Part shown: piece by piece, positions 1 to 8,570 of the stretch
How the letters are laid out: each line of letters begins with the position of its first letter
Numbering within the stretch: position 1 is the stretch's first letter
NCBI GenBank assembly: GCA_019308625.1
Contig: JAFDHU010000019.1
Span: forward strand, 1-15,661
Length of the DNA stretch: 15,661 bases
Direction: 5' to 3'
Source of the DNA: Deltaproteobacteria bacterium
Lineage (GTDB): Bacteria > Desulfobacterota > Desulfobaccia > Desulfobaccales > 0-14-0-80-60-11
Translations under genes and position numbers: made by a program
The notes under the pieces: model-generated
Database searches by the model: none
Seen by the model: the letters and a program-made list of their open reading frames with translations, nothing else
What the model was told of the DNA's origin: nothing

Positions 1-497
1 TCTTTGTCCAGCCCTACCCGCCGGATGCGCTTTAAGGCCTCGGCCACGGTGTAGAAGCTTTTTAAGTCCACATATTCCGTGGTCATGATGCCGCCGGCGG
101 TGTGCTCCTTGTAGCCCAAAAGCAAGGCGGTGGCTTCCCGCTCCTCCGGGGTCAACAGAGCCAGCAGGCGTTTGGCCACCTTGGCTGGCAGCTCATCCAG
201 CAGGTCGGCCCGGTCGTCCGGCGACATGTGCTCCACGATGTGCCGCAACTGCTCGGTTTTAAAGCTTTCCAGGAGCCTCTGCTGGTCCTCCAGGGGCAGA
301 TGCTCAAACACCTCTACGGCTTGGTCCTTGCCCAGCAGGCGGAAGAGCAGGGCCCGCTCTGTCGGGGGGAAATCGGTGATGAGAGCCGCCAGGTCCGCAG
401 GGTTCATGGGAGCCAGCAGGGTCTTCAGCTCCTCCCAGTTTTGCTCCCGGAGCCGGACTTTGATGGTCTGAACAAAATCCTCCATGGGGACAGCCAT
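1..497 (-). CDS. mgtE: Magnesium transporter MgtE, N-terminal part (cut by window edge)
   Basis: MgtE is an inner-membrane Mg2+ channel gated by its cytoplasmic N domain and CBS pair. About 165 codons are visible. Residues 1-130 form the helical, acidic N domain with its repeated pattern (MNPADLAALI, LPLEDQQRLLES, MSPDDRADLLDELP). The start of the first CBS domain follows (TAGGIMTTEYVDL, then the helix AEALKRIRR). The second CBS domain and the membrane helices lie beyond the left edge. I chose the ATG at 497 because a purine-rich GAAGGA stretch sits just upstream; a second in-frame ATG at 485 has no such site. The gene follows a 6S-like RNA on the same strand, with a hairpin plus T-run about 50 bases before the start. 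That hairpin could be the RNA's end or an attenuator. The family call is firm; only the regulation is open. Confidence 0.93.
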   Translation of the reverse strand, partial: MAVPMEDFVQTIKVRLREQNWEELKTLLAPMNPADLAALITDFPPTERALLFRLLGKDQAVEVFEHLPLEDQQRLLESFKTEQLRHIVEHMSPDDRADLLDELPAKVAKRLLALLTPEEREATALLLGYKEHTAGGIMTTEYVDLKSFYTVAEALKRIRRVGLDK

Positions 498-535
498 TTC
501 CTTCTACCTTTCCCTTTGTCTGGCTGCTGCTTGAG

Positions 536-608
536 AGAAAAATTTGGACGGAGCCGCCCTTACCCGGGTTCCCTTTGCGGACCAGGACGGGCAGCGGAAG
601 GGGCTCCG
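536..608 (-). terminator. Long hairpin with T-run upstream of mgtE (terminator or attenuator)
   Basis: On the minus strand CGGAGCC (608-602) pairs with GGCTCCG (555-549), extended inward by CCTT/AAGG (601-598 with 561-558) around a two-base bulge. The loop is large, about 36 nt. The stem is followed after CCAAA by a T-rich run (about 543-537), as in a Rho-independent terminator. It lies between the 6S-like RNA and the mgtE start, so it could end read-through RNA or control mgtE. I did not find the conserved Mg2+ M-box motifs in the leader. The large loop lowers confidence. Confidence 0.4.
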
Positions 609-677
609 ACTTTTCCTGTCAGGAAATTACCGGGAAAAAATGGGGAGAGGGGAGGTTTCAGACAGGCTTTGCAGGTC

Positions 678-862
678 TGGCAGGCTCCTTTTCGGACCGG
701 CACGACGACTGGCATGCGGCTCCTCCCTTGTCACACCTCGTGGACAGATACCCTCTCCGGTCATAAACCAGGTCCTGAAAAGGAGCAGGTGGTTGACTGC
801 CGGACTGACCAGGCCCATACCGCCTCAGGAGCGAAAGGCCATCTCCTGCCACTTAATCCAAA
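678..862 (-). ncRNA. ssrS: Candidate 6S RNA
   Basis: 6S RNA binds the sigma70 RNA polymerase holoenzyme by mimicking an open promoter, and shuts down transcription in stationary phase. The stretch from the predicted start near 862 to the end of the closing stem near 678 is about 185 nt, the usual 6S size. UGGCAGG (851-845) pairs with CCUGCCA (684-678). After small internal loops CCUUUCG (838-832) pairs with CGAAAAGG (694-687, one bulged A). Both ends of an unpaired central region follow, then a long apical hairpin around 804-757 (UCCGG..GUCA-ACCA-CCUG / CAGG-UGGU..CCGGA). The 5' arm has GAGAUG (845-840), UUUCGC and CCUGAGGCGGUAU (829-817). These match in order the E. coli 6S elements GAGAUG, UUCGC and CCUGAGCCGAUAU as I remember them. 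A covariance-model search has not been run. Confidence 0.7.
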
Positions 863-868
863 AACTAA

Positions 869-894
869 ATAATACCATAATCCTTGCAAGTCAA
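869..894 (-). promoter_or_regulatory. Extended -10 promoter for the 6S-like RNA
   Basis: On the minus strand TTGACT (894-889) precedes TATTAT (874-869), which carries the extended -10 dinucleotide TG at 877-876 (TGGTATTAT). The 14-bp spacer is short, but an extended -10 relaxes the need for a perfect -35. Initiation about 7 nt downstream gives a start near 862, eleven bases before the closing stem of the RNA. Confidence 0.5.
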
Positions 895-945
895 CCACGA
901 GATGCCACAGCTCCTCAAATCCCGGGGGCGTCCATCTTTGTCAGC

Positions 946-973
946 TTGACAGGCAGTATTCCTGGATTCTAAG
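946..973 (+). promoter_or_regulatory. Possible sigma70 promoter for the MscS-kinase operon
   Basis: A perfect -35 hexamer TTGACA (946-951) is followed after 16 bp by TCTAAG (968-973), a 4-of-6 match to the -10. It would give a leader of about 160 nt before the chosen MscS start. The -10 is weak, so this is a suggestion only. Confidence 0.33.
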
Positions 974-1137
974 CTAAGGGGGGCAGGCCGATTTGGGGCG
1001 GATGATCTTTGAAAGTCCGCGAAGCCGATTTTAACCTGTTCCCTTCCTGCCCAGATTACGCTACCCAGGTCTGGCGCCGCTTATGGCCTGCCCATCGCAG
1101 TCAGAGAACCCTTGAGCTCATGGTATCGGAGAAGTCC

Positions 1138-3768
1138 ATGACCAACGCCGGCCGTTACATTGTTGCGGTAGTGGCGCTGTTTTGTGGCCTCGTCTTGGGG
1201 TGGCCGGGGAATTTGCTGGCCCAGGAGCCTGCGGCCCGGTCTGCTCCTCAGGCGGCCCCGCCGGCCGCCAGTCAGGCCGAGTTGCCCCAAATTCTGAAGG
1301 AAGAAACGGCCAAGCTGGAGAAGGAGCTCACCGCCTGGCGCCAGAAGCTTGAGGCGGCTCAGGAAAGTCTTAAACAACTTACTGCGAATACCAAAGAGGT
1401 GCAGGCGCGGTTGGCGGCTTTGAATGCCTCCATGGCCCTAAAGAAACTTTCCCTGGCCCAAGCCGAGGAGGAGGTCAAAAACCTCACCAGTCTGGAAGCC
1501 GACCTGGATCGGCGAATTCAGGCTTTAGGCCGGGAGCGGAAGGCCTTGGCCACCGCCAGCCAGGAGAACGCCGCCTCCCTCACGGCCGTCAAACAGCAGG
1601 TAGCCGCCCTGGAAGCCGCCAAACATCCCATCCTGCGCTCCGCCCCAATGCAGAGGGCCTACGGAAAGTACCGGAAGCTGGCGCAGGAATTTGATGACTT
1701 GGCCCAACGCCATCGGAAGACCCTGGAAAAGAGCCTGGAGCTCTTAAATTTTCAGAAAAATCTGGTCAGCAACAGCAAAACCCAGATTGAGGAAGAATAC
1801 CTGGCCAAAAGGCTGCAAACCGAACTTCTGAAACGGCAGACCCTGGCCTACCGGGTGCGGCAATTGGCCGGAGTGGCGGTGACTTTGGTGGGTCTGCCGG
1901 GGAAGACTTTCCGCTGGTTTAGAGACAGCCTGCAGTCCGGTTTGCTGCTGCGAGTCATCACGGAAAACTGGGCCAACTTAATCGGCCTGCTCCTTTTCTT
2001 GGTACTGCTGGCTTTGGCCACCCACCGGCTGCGCTTGGCGGTGGTTCCGTCCCTGGAGGCTTGGCAGTCCCGGGTGCCGGAGCTGGGCTTGCAGATCCTG
2101 CTGGCCTTTCTCCGGGTGCTGGTGGCCCACCTGTTCTCCCTGAGTTTGGCGGCGTGGCTTTATCTGGCTTTCTGGGCCCTTAGAATCATCAGTACCCCCC
2201 CGGCTTGGCTGTTCTTTTCCCTGGTGGCCGTGGTGGTGGTGCTGCGTCTGTTGCTGAAGATAGTGCGCGCTTTGTTTGCCGGGGAGGCCGCCGGGGGCCT
2301 CCTGCCCCTGCCGGACGAACTGGCCGCCTTCTATCGCCGCCATCTGTGGTGGATGGCAGTGTACTTCTTCCTGGTGGGCCTTTACCTGGTTCCCAACAGC
2401 CGGTACCTGGGCTTGGCCCCGGATGAAAGCGCCTATTTCCGGCACCTTTTCCAGGTAGTGCTGCTGGGGTGGATTTTCTGGCTGCTACGCCGCCGCTACC
2501 TGGACCGGCTGATGGAGCTCATGCCAGTGCCGGGGGCTCTGAAAAGTCCCGGCTTCCTGCAGGTGGTGCGGGGCCTGGCGGGGTTCACCCTCTTTTTTGT
2601 GGTCATCTCGGGACTGCTGGGCTTCCGGTTCCTGTCCGATTATGTGGCTAAAGCCGCCACCTTCACCGTGGTGGTCCTGTTCCTGGCCTGGATATTCGGG
2701 GAAGGCGGCTACGCCCTCCTGCGCTTGGCCCTGCACCCGGAGTTGGGCTTTCTCATCAGGAAATATCCCCAGGAGGAGAAGTTTTTCGCCCGGCTCTACC
2801 AGGTGCTGACCCGGGCGGTCATCATTCTTTTCATGGCTGCCGCGGTGCTGGCGACTCTTCGGATTTGGGGGATTGAGCGGGCCTGGCTGGTCTGGGTCTT
2901 CGGCTGGCTCCGCTGGGGCCCCTCCCTGGGACCGGTCAAGCTTACCCCCCTTAATCTGGGAGTCACCGCCCTGGTCATTTACCTGGGCTTGTGGGTATCC
3001 CGGGTGACCCGCACCATCATGGAACTGAAGTTTTATCCCCGCACCGATTGGGATGCCGGCATCCAGTACACCATCTCCGCCACTATCCACTATGTGGTGC
3101 TGGTGATTACGGCCCTGATTGCCCTGAACACCTTGGGAGTGTCTTTTACCAGCCTGGCCCTGGTGGCTGGCGGCCTGGGAGTGGGCATTGGCTTCGGCCT
3201 GCAGAACATTGTCAGCAACTTCATCAGCGGCCTGATTTTGTTGTATGAGCGTCCCATCAAGGTAGGGGACATGCTGGTCATTGACGGCCAGTGGGGTCTG
3301 GTGAAGGAAATCCGGGTGCGCAGCACCATCTTCCAGACTTTTGACCAGTACACCCTCATCATCCCCAATGCCGATCTGATTGCCGGCAAGATTCTCAACT
3401 GGACCCATTTCGGCTGGGGCCTCAACCGCCTCACCCTCAAGGTGGGGGTGTCCTATGGTTCGGATCCCCGTCGGGTCACCCAAATTATAGAGGAAGTTTG
3501 CCGGGCCAACCCCCGGGTGGTGGACGACCCCCCGCCCCAGGTCTTTTTCGAGGCCTATGGCGACAGCTCCCTGAATTTCAATATCTGGGTGCATCTAAGC
3601 ACCCCTGGCGACCGCATTCCGGCCACCCATGAGCTGAACAGCGCCATCTTTGAGGCCCTGAGGGCCCACGGTATTGAGATCCCCTTCCCCCAGCGGGATC
3701 TGCATATCAAAACCTGGTCCCCGGAGGCTTCCAGCTCCCGGCCCTCTTCTTCCCAGGAGTCAGGCTGA
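1138..3768 (+). CDS. Large MscS-family mechanosensitive channel (MscK-like layout)
   Basis: This is an inner-membrane channel that opens under membrane tension to release solutes on osmotic downshift. About 876 aa from the ATG at 1138, chosen because GGAG lies 6 nt upstream and a classic signal peptide follows (hydrophobic VAVVALFCGLVLG, cleavage likely after NLLA). Residues about 45-220 are a long charged coiled coil, presumably periplasmic. Many membrane helices fill about 275-660. The C-terminal MscS core follows: pore helix GGLGVGIGFGLQNIVSNFISG around 677-697, the beta domain (YERPIKVGDMLVIDG, then TLIIPNADLIAGKILNW), and the alpha/beta vestibule up to IPFPQRDLHI. The glycine/alanine-packed pore helix is intact. 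It is shorter than MscK (about 1,100 aa) but has the same order of parts. The reading frame extends upstream to a TTG at 1009, but that stretch lacks a ribosome site and would bury the signal peptide. The stop overlaps the next gene's start. Confidence 0.92.
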   Translation: MTNAGRYIVAVVALFCGLVLGWPGNLLAQEPAARSAPQAAPPAASQAELPQILKEETAKLEKELTAWRQKLEAAQESLKQLTANTKEVQARLAALNASMALKKLSLAQAEEEVKNLTSLEADLDRRIQALGRERKALATASQENAASLTAVKQQVAALEAAKHPILRSAPMQRAYGKYRKLAQEFDDLAQRHRKTLEKSLELLNFQKNLVSNSKTQIEEEYLAKRLQTELLKRQTLAYRVRQLAGVAVTLVGLPGKTFRWFRDSLQSGLLLRVITENWANLIGLLLFLVLLALATHRLRLAVVPSLEAWQSRVPELGLQILLAFLRVLVAHLFSLSLAAWLYLAFWALRIISTPPAWLFFSLVAVVVVLRLLLKIVRALFAGEAAGGLLPLPDELAAFYRRHLWWMAVYFFLVGLYLVPNSRYLGLAPDESAYFRHLFQVVLLGWIFWLLRRRYLDRLMELMPVPGALKSPGFLQVVRGLAGFTLFFVVISGLLGFRFLSDYVAKAATFTVVVLFLAWIFGEGGYALLRLALHPELGFLIRKYPQEEKFFARLYQVLTRAVIILFMAAAVLATLRIWGIERAWLVWVFGWLRWGPSLGPVKLTPLNLGVTALVIYLGLWVSRVTRTIMELKFYPRTDWDAGIQYTISATIHYVVLVITALIALNTLGVSFTSLALVAGGLGVGIGFGLQNIVSNFISGLILLYERPIKVGDMLVIDGQWGLVKEIRVRSTIFQTFDQYTLIIPNADLIAGKILNWTHFGWGLNRLTLKVGVSYGSDPRRVTQIIEEVCRANPRVVDDPPPQVFFEAYGDSSLNFNIWVHLSTPGDRIPATHELNSAIFEALRAHGIEIPFPQRDLHIKTWSPEASSSRPSSSQESG

Positions 3769-4763
3769 TGGTTGACCTCTACTACACTCGGAATCTTCAG
3801 GAGGCGGTGGCCCGCCGCGGCGCCACCCTGGAGCTGGCCCAGATGCTGGCTGGCGACGGCTCGGATCGCAAATTCTTCCGCCTCTTTGGCTCCCCCACCC
3901 TGGTGCTCCTGAGCCACCCGGAGCCCCCGGGGGAAGCAGTGAACGAAAACGACTCCTATTTTTTTATCGGCCGCCACCTTTGGGCAAAAGGCGTGCCGGT
4001 GCCGGAAATCTATGAATACCACCGGGAAGAGGGGTGGATGCTCCTGGAGGATCTGGGCGATATTACTTTACAGACCGCCCTGAAGGGCCGGGGGGAGGAG
4101 ATGCGGCGTTACTGGTACCGCCAGGCCCTGGGCCTTCTGGTGCACATGCAGGTTGAAGGGGCAGCGAGTTTTGACCCGACCTGGTGCTTTGATACCCCGG
4201 AAGTCAACCGGGCCTTTCTGGTGGACAGGGAATGCGCCTACTTTCTGGGGGCCTTCCTGAACCACTACCTGGGCCTCAAGGTGCCTCTGGAAGAGCTGCT
4301 GCCGGATTTCGGGCGTCTGGCTTCCCGGGCGGTGCCGGACCGCGAGGCCTATTTCCTGCATCGGGATTTTCAGTCCCGGAACCTCTTCCTTAAAGATGGC
4401 CGCCTCCGGGTGGTGGATTTTCAGGGCGGCCGGCTGGGGCCTTTGGGTTATGATGTCGCGGCCCTGCTCATTGACCCTTATATGGCCCTGGAGCCCCGCT
4501 GGGAGCGGGAATTGCTGGCCTTTTACCTGGACGAGCTGCAGACTCGGGTCAGCGTGGATGCCCAGGTCTTTATGGAGGCCTACTATCACCTGGCCCTTTG
4601 TCGCAATCTGCAGGTCCTGGGAGCCTACGCTTATCTTACCAAGGCCAAGGGCAAGGAGTATTTCGCCCGCTTCATTCCGGTGGCAGTGAAGAGCCTGCGC
4701 CGGCGCCTTAAGGAACGCCCGGGGGAGTTCCCTCGGCTGGAGAAGGTGGTGGAAAAACTATAG
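3768..4763 (+). CDS. Phosphotransferase of the AmgK-like (COG3178) group, predicted amino-sugar kinase
   Basis: This is a cytoplasmic 331-aa kinase of the aminoglycoside-phosphotransferase fold. The best-known relative, AmgK, phosphorylates N-acetylmuramate/GlcNAc at C1 in cell-wall recycling. Visible features: a nucleotide-loop region with GDGSDRKFFRL (about 29-39); a hinge-like LLEDLGD; the catalytic loop HRDFQSRN with Asp200 and Asn205; and the metal-binding DFQ at Asp217 followed by GPLGYDVAALLIDPY, typical of the group. The ATG overlaps the MscS stop (TGATG), with AGGAG 10 nt upstream, so the two are probably translationally coupled. AmgK genes often sit beside the nucleotidyltransferase MurU. 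None is present here, since the next gene is on the other strand. Substrate is therefore inferred from family only; another small-molecule kinase role is possible. Confidence 0.8.
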   Translation: MVDLYYTRNLQEAVARRGATLELAQMLAGDGSDRKFFRLFGSPTLVLLSHPEPPGEAVNENDSYFFIGRHLWAKGVPVPEIYEYHREEGWMLLEDLGDITLQTALKGRGEEMRRYWYRQALGLLVHMQVEGAASFDPTWCFDTPEVNRAFLVDRECAYFLGAFLNHYLGLKVPLEELLPDFGRLASRAVPDREAYFLHRDFQSRNLFLKDGRLRVVDFQGGRLGPLGYDVAALLIDPYMALEPRWERELLAFYLDELQTRVSVDAQVFMEAYYHLALCRNLQVLGAYAYLTKAKGKEYFARFIPVAVKSLRRRLKERPGEFPRLEKVVEKL

Positions 4764-4821
4764 AAGGGCCTGAGCCTGATATGCCAGAAGTCTTAAGAGG
4801 GCCAGCTTCAGGGCCGGGATG

Positions 4822-4847
4822 GCGGGCCCGGGAGATTTCCGGCCCGC
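4822..4847 (+). terminator. GC-rich hairpin between converging operons
   Basis: GCGGGCCCGG (4822-4831) pairs with CCGGCCCGC (4839-4847) with one bulged C, around a 7-nt loop. It sits 59 bases after the kinase stop and 16 bases before the end of the converging tamB gene. A weak pyrimidine tract (CTTCTTTT) follows only after about 10 bases, so termination efficiency is uncertain. The minus strand has no T-run at all. Confidence 0.4.
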
Positions 4848-4862
4848 AACCCTCCGCTTCTT

Positions 4863-7800
4863 TTAGAAATCCACATTAAACAGGACGTCTGCCCCGGAGT
4901 TGCGGCGGCCTAGCTGGGATTCCAGCTTGAGGTAGCGGTTGAGGCGGTAGTCCACCCGCATCCGGTTGGTGTCGTCCCGGGCCAGGGGCTCGGTTTTGCG
5001 TTCAAAGGATACGGTGAGGTCTTTGGTGAGAGGCTTGACCACCCCCACGGATTCCATGCTACCCTGGACGTAGATATCGCCCACCAAAGGAATATCTTTC
5101 CCTAGAAATTCCTTCAATTTTTTGGCAGTGAGACCTCCCAGAATGCCCACCGCATGCTCGCCCATGGTTCGGAACTGCTGCTGGGTCAGAGTGTGGGCCG
5201 GGCGGCCGAACACCAGGTAGGACAGAATATCCGCCGGCGGCAGCGGCGGCTCGCTGGAAAGCTCGGCTTCGGGTTTTCGCATGGGTCCGTGGATATCCAG
5301 CACCAGGGTGACATCGCTGATCTGACTGACCGCCCGCAGGTCGGCCGTCGGGGTGGAGCCAGGGAGGCCCGGCAGGTCCACCTCCCCCCGGACCACTTTA
5401 AATTCCCGTCCATGGAGGGTGACACTGCCTTCCTTGACCTTCAGATGGCCCTTGGCCCTGACCTTCTCCTCGCCCGAGGCTTTGTGCAACTTCAGGTTGC
5501 CGGCCACCTTGATTTTCATGCGCTTGCTCATCACCCAGACCCCCTCCGGCGAGGTCAACCCCAGGTCCAGGGCCAGATGCCGGTAGAAGCCCGGCTTGCT
5601 GCTCCGGCATTCCCTCCCGGATCCGGGCCGGGCTGCGGAAGCCTGCCGCACCAGCACAATATCCTCGTTTCTTTCCCTCTGGAAAAAGGCGGTGCGGAAG
5701 GAGCCCTGGGTCAGGGTGAGGCTTCCGGTGAGCACAGGCTTTTCCCAGGGGCCCTCCAGAGCAGCCCGGCCAGAAGCGAAAACCTCTGAACCGGCGCGCT
5801 CCAGGGCTTTAAAGTTGTGCAGCACGGCCTTGGCTTCCACCCACCGGGGTGACAGGCCTGCCAGCTTCACCTGACCGCTCAGCCGCATAGTGCCCTGGCT
5901 TTTCAGGACTATCTCCGGAATTGCCAGGGTGTCGCCCTCCAACCGGATGAGGCCGGGCTGGAGGCGATAGGCCGTACCCGCTCGGTGCACCCGGATAGCC
6001 CCAGGACCCCAGCGGATATGGCCGGTAAGGCGGGGATGGCTGGCAGAGCCGCGCCACTCTGCAGTGAGGTCCAGGGGCCCTGTGGCCTCCTGAAGCTCTC
6101 CAAAAAAAGCCGGGAGCAGGTCTAAATCGGCATTTTCCGCCTTGACCAGGACGTGCATCTCGGCGTCCTCCCAGCTCAACCGCCAAGGATTAAGCGAGAG
6201 TTGCAGGGGGAGCCTTCCCTGCCAGCGCCAGCGGGGTCCTCCCGGCACCTTCACCAAGAGGCCGCCCTCAAAGGTCAATAGAGAGTTTTCATAGGCAAAA
6301 CCGGTTTCCAGGCGGGTGAAGGGGAAATCTCCCACTCTCCCGGGTCCGGACGAAAGCTCTCCTTTTATCACTGGATTTTGCGGTGAGCCTGCCAAAATCA
6401 CCCCGCCGCGCAGCAGCCCGTTCAGTGGCAGTCCGATAAAGCTGAACAGCCCGGCCGGCACCTGCTGGACGTTCAGGCGGCCGGAGACGGCTTTATCCTC
6501 CAGACACCCCTCCAGAGAAACTTTTCCTTCATTGACCAGGAAGACGGCGGGCTCCAGCCGAAGGCCGGGAAGGAAGGCTACCTTGACCAAAGCGACATTT
6601 CTAACGGAGAGGGTATGGTCATGAAAAACCACCCGCCGCAGCGCCAGTTGCAGAGGGCGGCGGCTGAAATCGGCCCATCCCTCCAGTTCTCCCTGGGGCC
6701 CGGCGGCAGACCGGGCCTTAAGACAGAAGCGCCAGTGGCGGCCGCTGCCCTGGCTGGTGAGAAATACCCGGCGAACCGCCCAGGCCCCGGCAGCCAAATG
6801 CTCGGCTTGGAGCTCCAGACTGCCGTCTGTCGGAGGCCAGCCCGTGGCCGTGGCGGCGAGCCGCACCGACCGGAGGCGATAGCCCTGGCAGGTGAGATTG
6901 CGGCCCTCCCCCGCCATTTTCATCTCCGGAGCTTTCCAGGGTCCTTGGACACTAAAGTCCAGGGTGAGTTCCCCGGAAAGGGAGGCCGGTCCCGGCAGCG
7001 TCCCTCTGGGGGGAAGCTTGGCCTGTCCCTGGATATCCAGACCCGCTTTCCCGGCCGTGCCCTGGAATTCTGCCTTCAGGTCGCCGGCTTGCAGGAAGGC
7101 CCGGGGAAGGCGCAGGCGCTGATTTTCCCATTCTATAGTGGCCTGCCCTTCCAGGGGCAGCAGGCCTCCCGCCCGGCCTGAGGCCTTAAGCTCCCCGGTA
7201 GCCTGGAGGCGCCCCGGGGCTGTGAGGAGCGGCAGGCGGAAGCCGCCGGTGAAGGTGCCGTTGATCCTGGTTTCCGGGGGCGCGGCCAAGCCCAGAAGCC
7301 TGGGGTTGAGGTCTTCCGCCGCCGCCTTCAATGTACCTTGGCCCCGGGACAGGAGGGCCCCTCGGGCCTCTACCACCACGCGGCCGAAGTCGCCTTTTAT
7401 CAAGCCATTCAGGGCTTGCTCCTTCCCTTGGCCCCGGAGCTGGAGCTCCAGGTGCTGCACCTTGGCTTGGCGATAGTGGAAAGGAGAGGCGGACAGCCGC
7501 GCCGCGAGGACAGGAGGCGGCCAGGACAGGCCGGAGCCCCGCGCCTGAAGCCGCACTGACAGGGGGGTCAATCCCTGGAGCTTTTCTGCCAGGGTGGGGC
7601 TGACAGCCTTCACCAGTTCCGGGCGCAGGTCGGTGAGTTGCATCTCCAGGTCATACCGCCAGCCCGCCTGCTTCTGCAAACGGCCGTTAATCAGGAAGGA
7701 GGCGGAGCTTAGCTTGCCCAGAGTGGTTATTTTGACCTCGTCAGGCTTGGCTTCCAGGAAGAATTTGCCTTGAGGGTTTAAGTTGCCGGGCCAAGCCGGG

Positions 7801-8570
7801 AGAAACCTATGGAGGATTTCCCCGGAAGGCAGCCGGAATTCTCCAGACAGGGTGGCCGAAAGCTCCGGGTCCAACTGAGCTTGGCCGCCCAACACAGCCA
7901 TGAGCCGGGATGCCGTGTAAAGCTCCAGGGTCAGAAGGTTGAGCCGGCGCCGCTGGTAAGCCAGACGGGTCCTGAGATGAAAGACCCCCTGAGGGGTCTC
8001 GGTCACCAGCATGGCCCGCCGGACAAAAACCGCCTGGTTGGGCCGCTTGGGATGCAGCACCACCACGGCGCAGCGGAAATCAAAGGGAGGATACCGCTTA
8101 ATCTGAGCTCCCTCCCGAAAGGTCACCACCGCACGGTTCAGCCGGATATCCCGCAGGTCAATGGAGCGGAAGGGCGGCGGGGGCCGCTTGCGCAGGACGC
8201 GGGTGAGGTTGAGGCGGCCGTCGGCTTCACGCCACAGGTGAATATGAGGTTCCTCCACGGAAAGCTCACTGATCACCGGCTCCAGCTTGAGCAAGGTCCA
8301 GAGGGAGAACCTGAGCTCCAGGCGCTTGGCACTGATGACCTCTCCCTCAGGAGAGGTGAGGGTGATACCCTCAAAGGTGATGCCGGTGAAGGGGTGGCCC
8401 CGCACTTCCTTCACAGTCAGCTTGGGATAAAGGCGGTCCTGAGCGAAATTCACCAGCCGGTGGCCGCTCCAGGTCCAGAGGGCCTCGGTCTGCAACAGAA
8501 GCCAGCCGGTGCCCGCCACCAGCAGGACAAACACCAGGAGACCCAGAAGCACTAAGCCAAGACGGCGCAT
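4863..8570 (-). CDS. tamB: TamB-type translocation and assembly module protein
   Basis: 1,235 aa, close to the E. coli TamB length. TamB is anchored in the inner membrane, spans the periplasm as a long hydrophobic beta-taco groove and partners TamA; family members work in outer-membrane protein insertion and phospholipid transport. An N-terminal uncleaved anchor (LVLLGLLVFVLLVAGTGWLL, about 6-25) leads into an AsmA-like repeat region of short beta strands over most of the length. The C-terminal DUF490/TamB domain (about 900-1235) ends with the hallmark run PPADILSYLVFGRP, AVGILGGL, DIYVQGSMESVGVVKPLTKDL and a terminal NVDF ending in Phe. The start at 8570 directly precedes the anchor, but no Shine-Dalgarno is visible there (upstream reads CTTATCCTTTCCT). 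It lies 115 bases downstream of tamA on the same strand, the usual order for the pair. Confidence 0.93.
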   Translation of the reverse strand: MRRLGLVLLGLLVFVLLVAGTGWLLLQTEALWTWSGHRLVNFAQDRLYPKLTVKEVRGHPFTGITFEGITLTSPEGEVISAKRLELRFSLWTLLKLEPVISELSVEEPHIHLWREADGRLNLTRVLRKRPPPPFRSIDLRDIRLNRAVVTFREGAQIKRYPPFDFRCAVVVLHPKRPNQAVFVRRAMLVTETPQGVFHLRTRLAYQRRRLNLLTLELYTASRLMAVLGGQAQLDPELSATLSGEFRLPSGEILHRFLPAWPGNLNPQGKFFLEAKPDEVKITTLGKLSSASFLINGRLQKQAGWRYDLEMQLTDLRPELVKAVSPTLAEKLQGLTPLSVRLQARGSGLSWPPPVLAARLSASPFHYRQAKVQHLELQLRGQGKEQALNGLIKGDFGRVVVEARGALLSRGQGTLKAAAEDLNPRLLGLAAPPETRINGTFTGGFRLPLLTAPGRLQATGELKASGRAGGLLPLEGQATIEWENQRLRLPRAFLQAGDLKAEFQGTAGKAGLDIQGQAKLPPRGTLPGPASLSGELTLDFSVQGPWKAPEMKMAGEGRNLTCQGYRLRSVRLAATATGWPPTDGSLELQAEHLAAGAWAVRRVFLTSQGSGRHWRFCLKARSAAGPQGELEGWADFSRRPLQLALRRVVFHDHTLSVRNVALVKVAFLPGLRLEPAVFLVNEGKVSLEGCLEDKAVSGRLNVQQVPAGLFSFIGLPLNGLLRGGVILAGSPQNPVIKGELSSGPGRVGDFPFTRLETGFAYENSLLTFEGGLLVKVPGGPRWRWQGRLPLQLSLNPWRLSWEDAEMHVLVKAENADLDLLPAFFGELQEATGPLDLTAEWRGSASHPRLTGHIRWGPGAIRVHRAGTAYRLQPGLIRLEGDTLAIPEIVLKSQGTMRLSGQVKLAGLSPRWVEAKAVLHNFKALERAGSEVFASGRAALEGPWEKPVLTGSLTLTQGSFRTAFFQRERNEDIVLVRQASAARPGSGRECRSSKPGFYRHLALDLGLTSPEGVWVMSKRMKIKVAGNLKLHKASGEEKVRAKGHLKVKEGSVTLHGREFKVVRGEVDLPGLPGSTPTADLRAVSQISDVTLVLDIHGPMRKPEAELSSEPPLPPADILSYLVFGRPAHTLTQQQFRTMGEHAVGILGGLTAKKLKEFLGKDIPLVGDIYVQGSMESVGVVKPLTKDLTVSFERKTEPLARDDTNRMRVDYRLNRYLKLESQLGRRNSGADVLFNVDF

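Noticed and set aside
498..870. Mg2+-sensing M-box riboswitch in the mgtE leader
   Set aside because: The conserved M-box elements I know (such as AGGUGAGGCUCC and the CAGUGCUAAAGCUC-like end) were not found. The folded RNA there fits 6S better.
544..972. 142-codon plus-strand frame between mgtE and the MscS gene
   Set aside because: No ribosome site or family resemblance. It lies across the 6S-like RNA and the mgtE hairpin, so it is explained as chance openness.
1009..1137. Upstream extension of the MscS gene from a TTG at 1009
   Set aside because: It has no ribosome site and would place 43 polar residues before an evident signal peptide. The ATG at 1138 has GGAG at proper spacing.
2485..3594. 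369-codon open frame antisense to the MscS core
   Set aside because: Its translation is a Gly/His/Gln-rich string with no domain, lying opposite the conserved MscS pore and beta domain.
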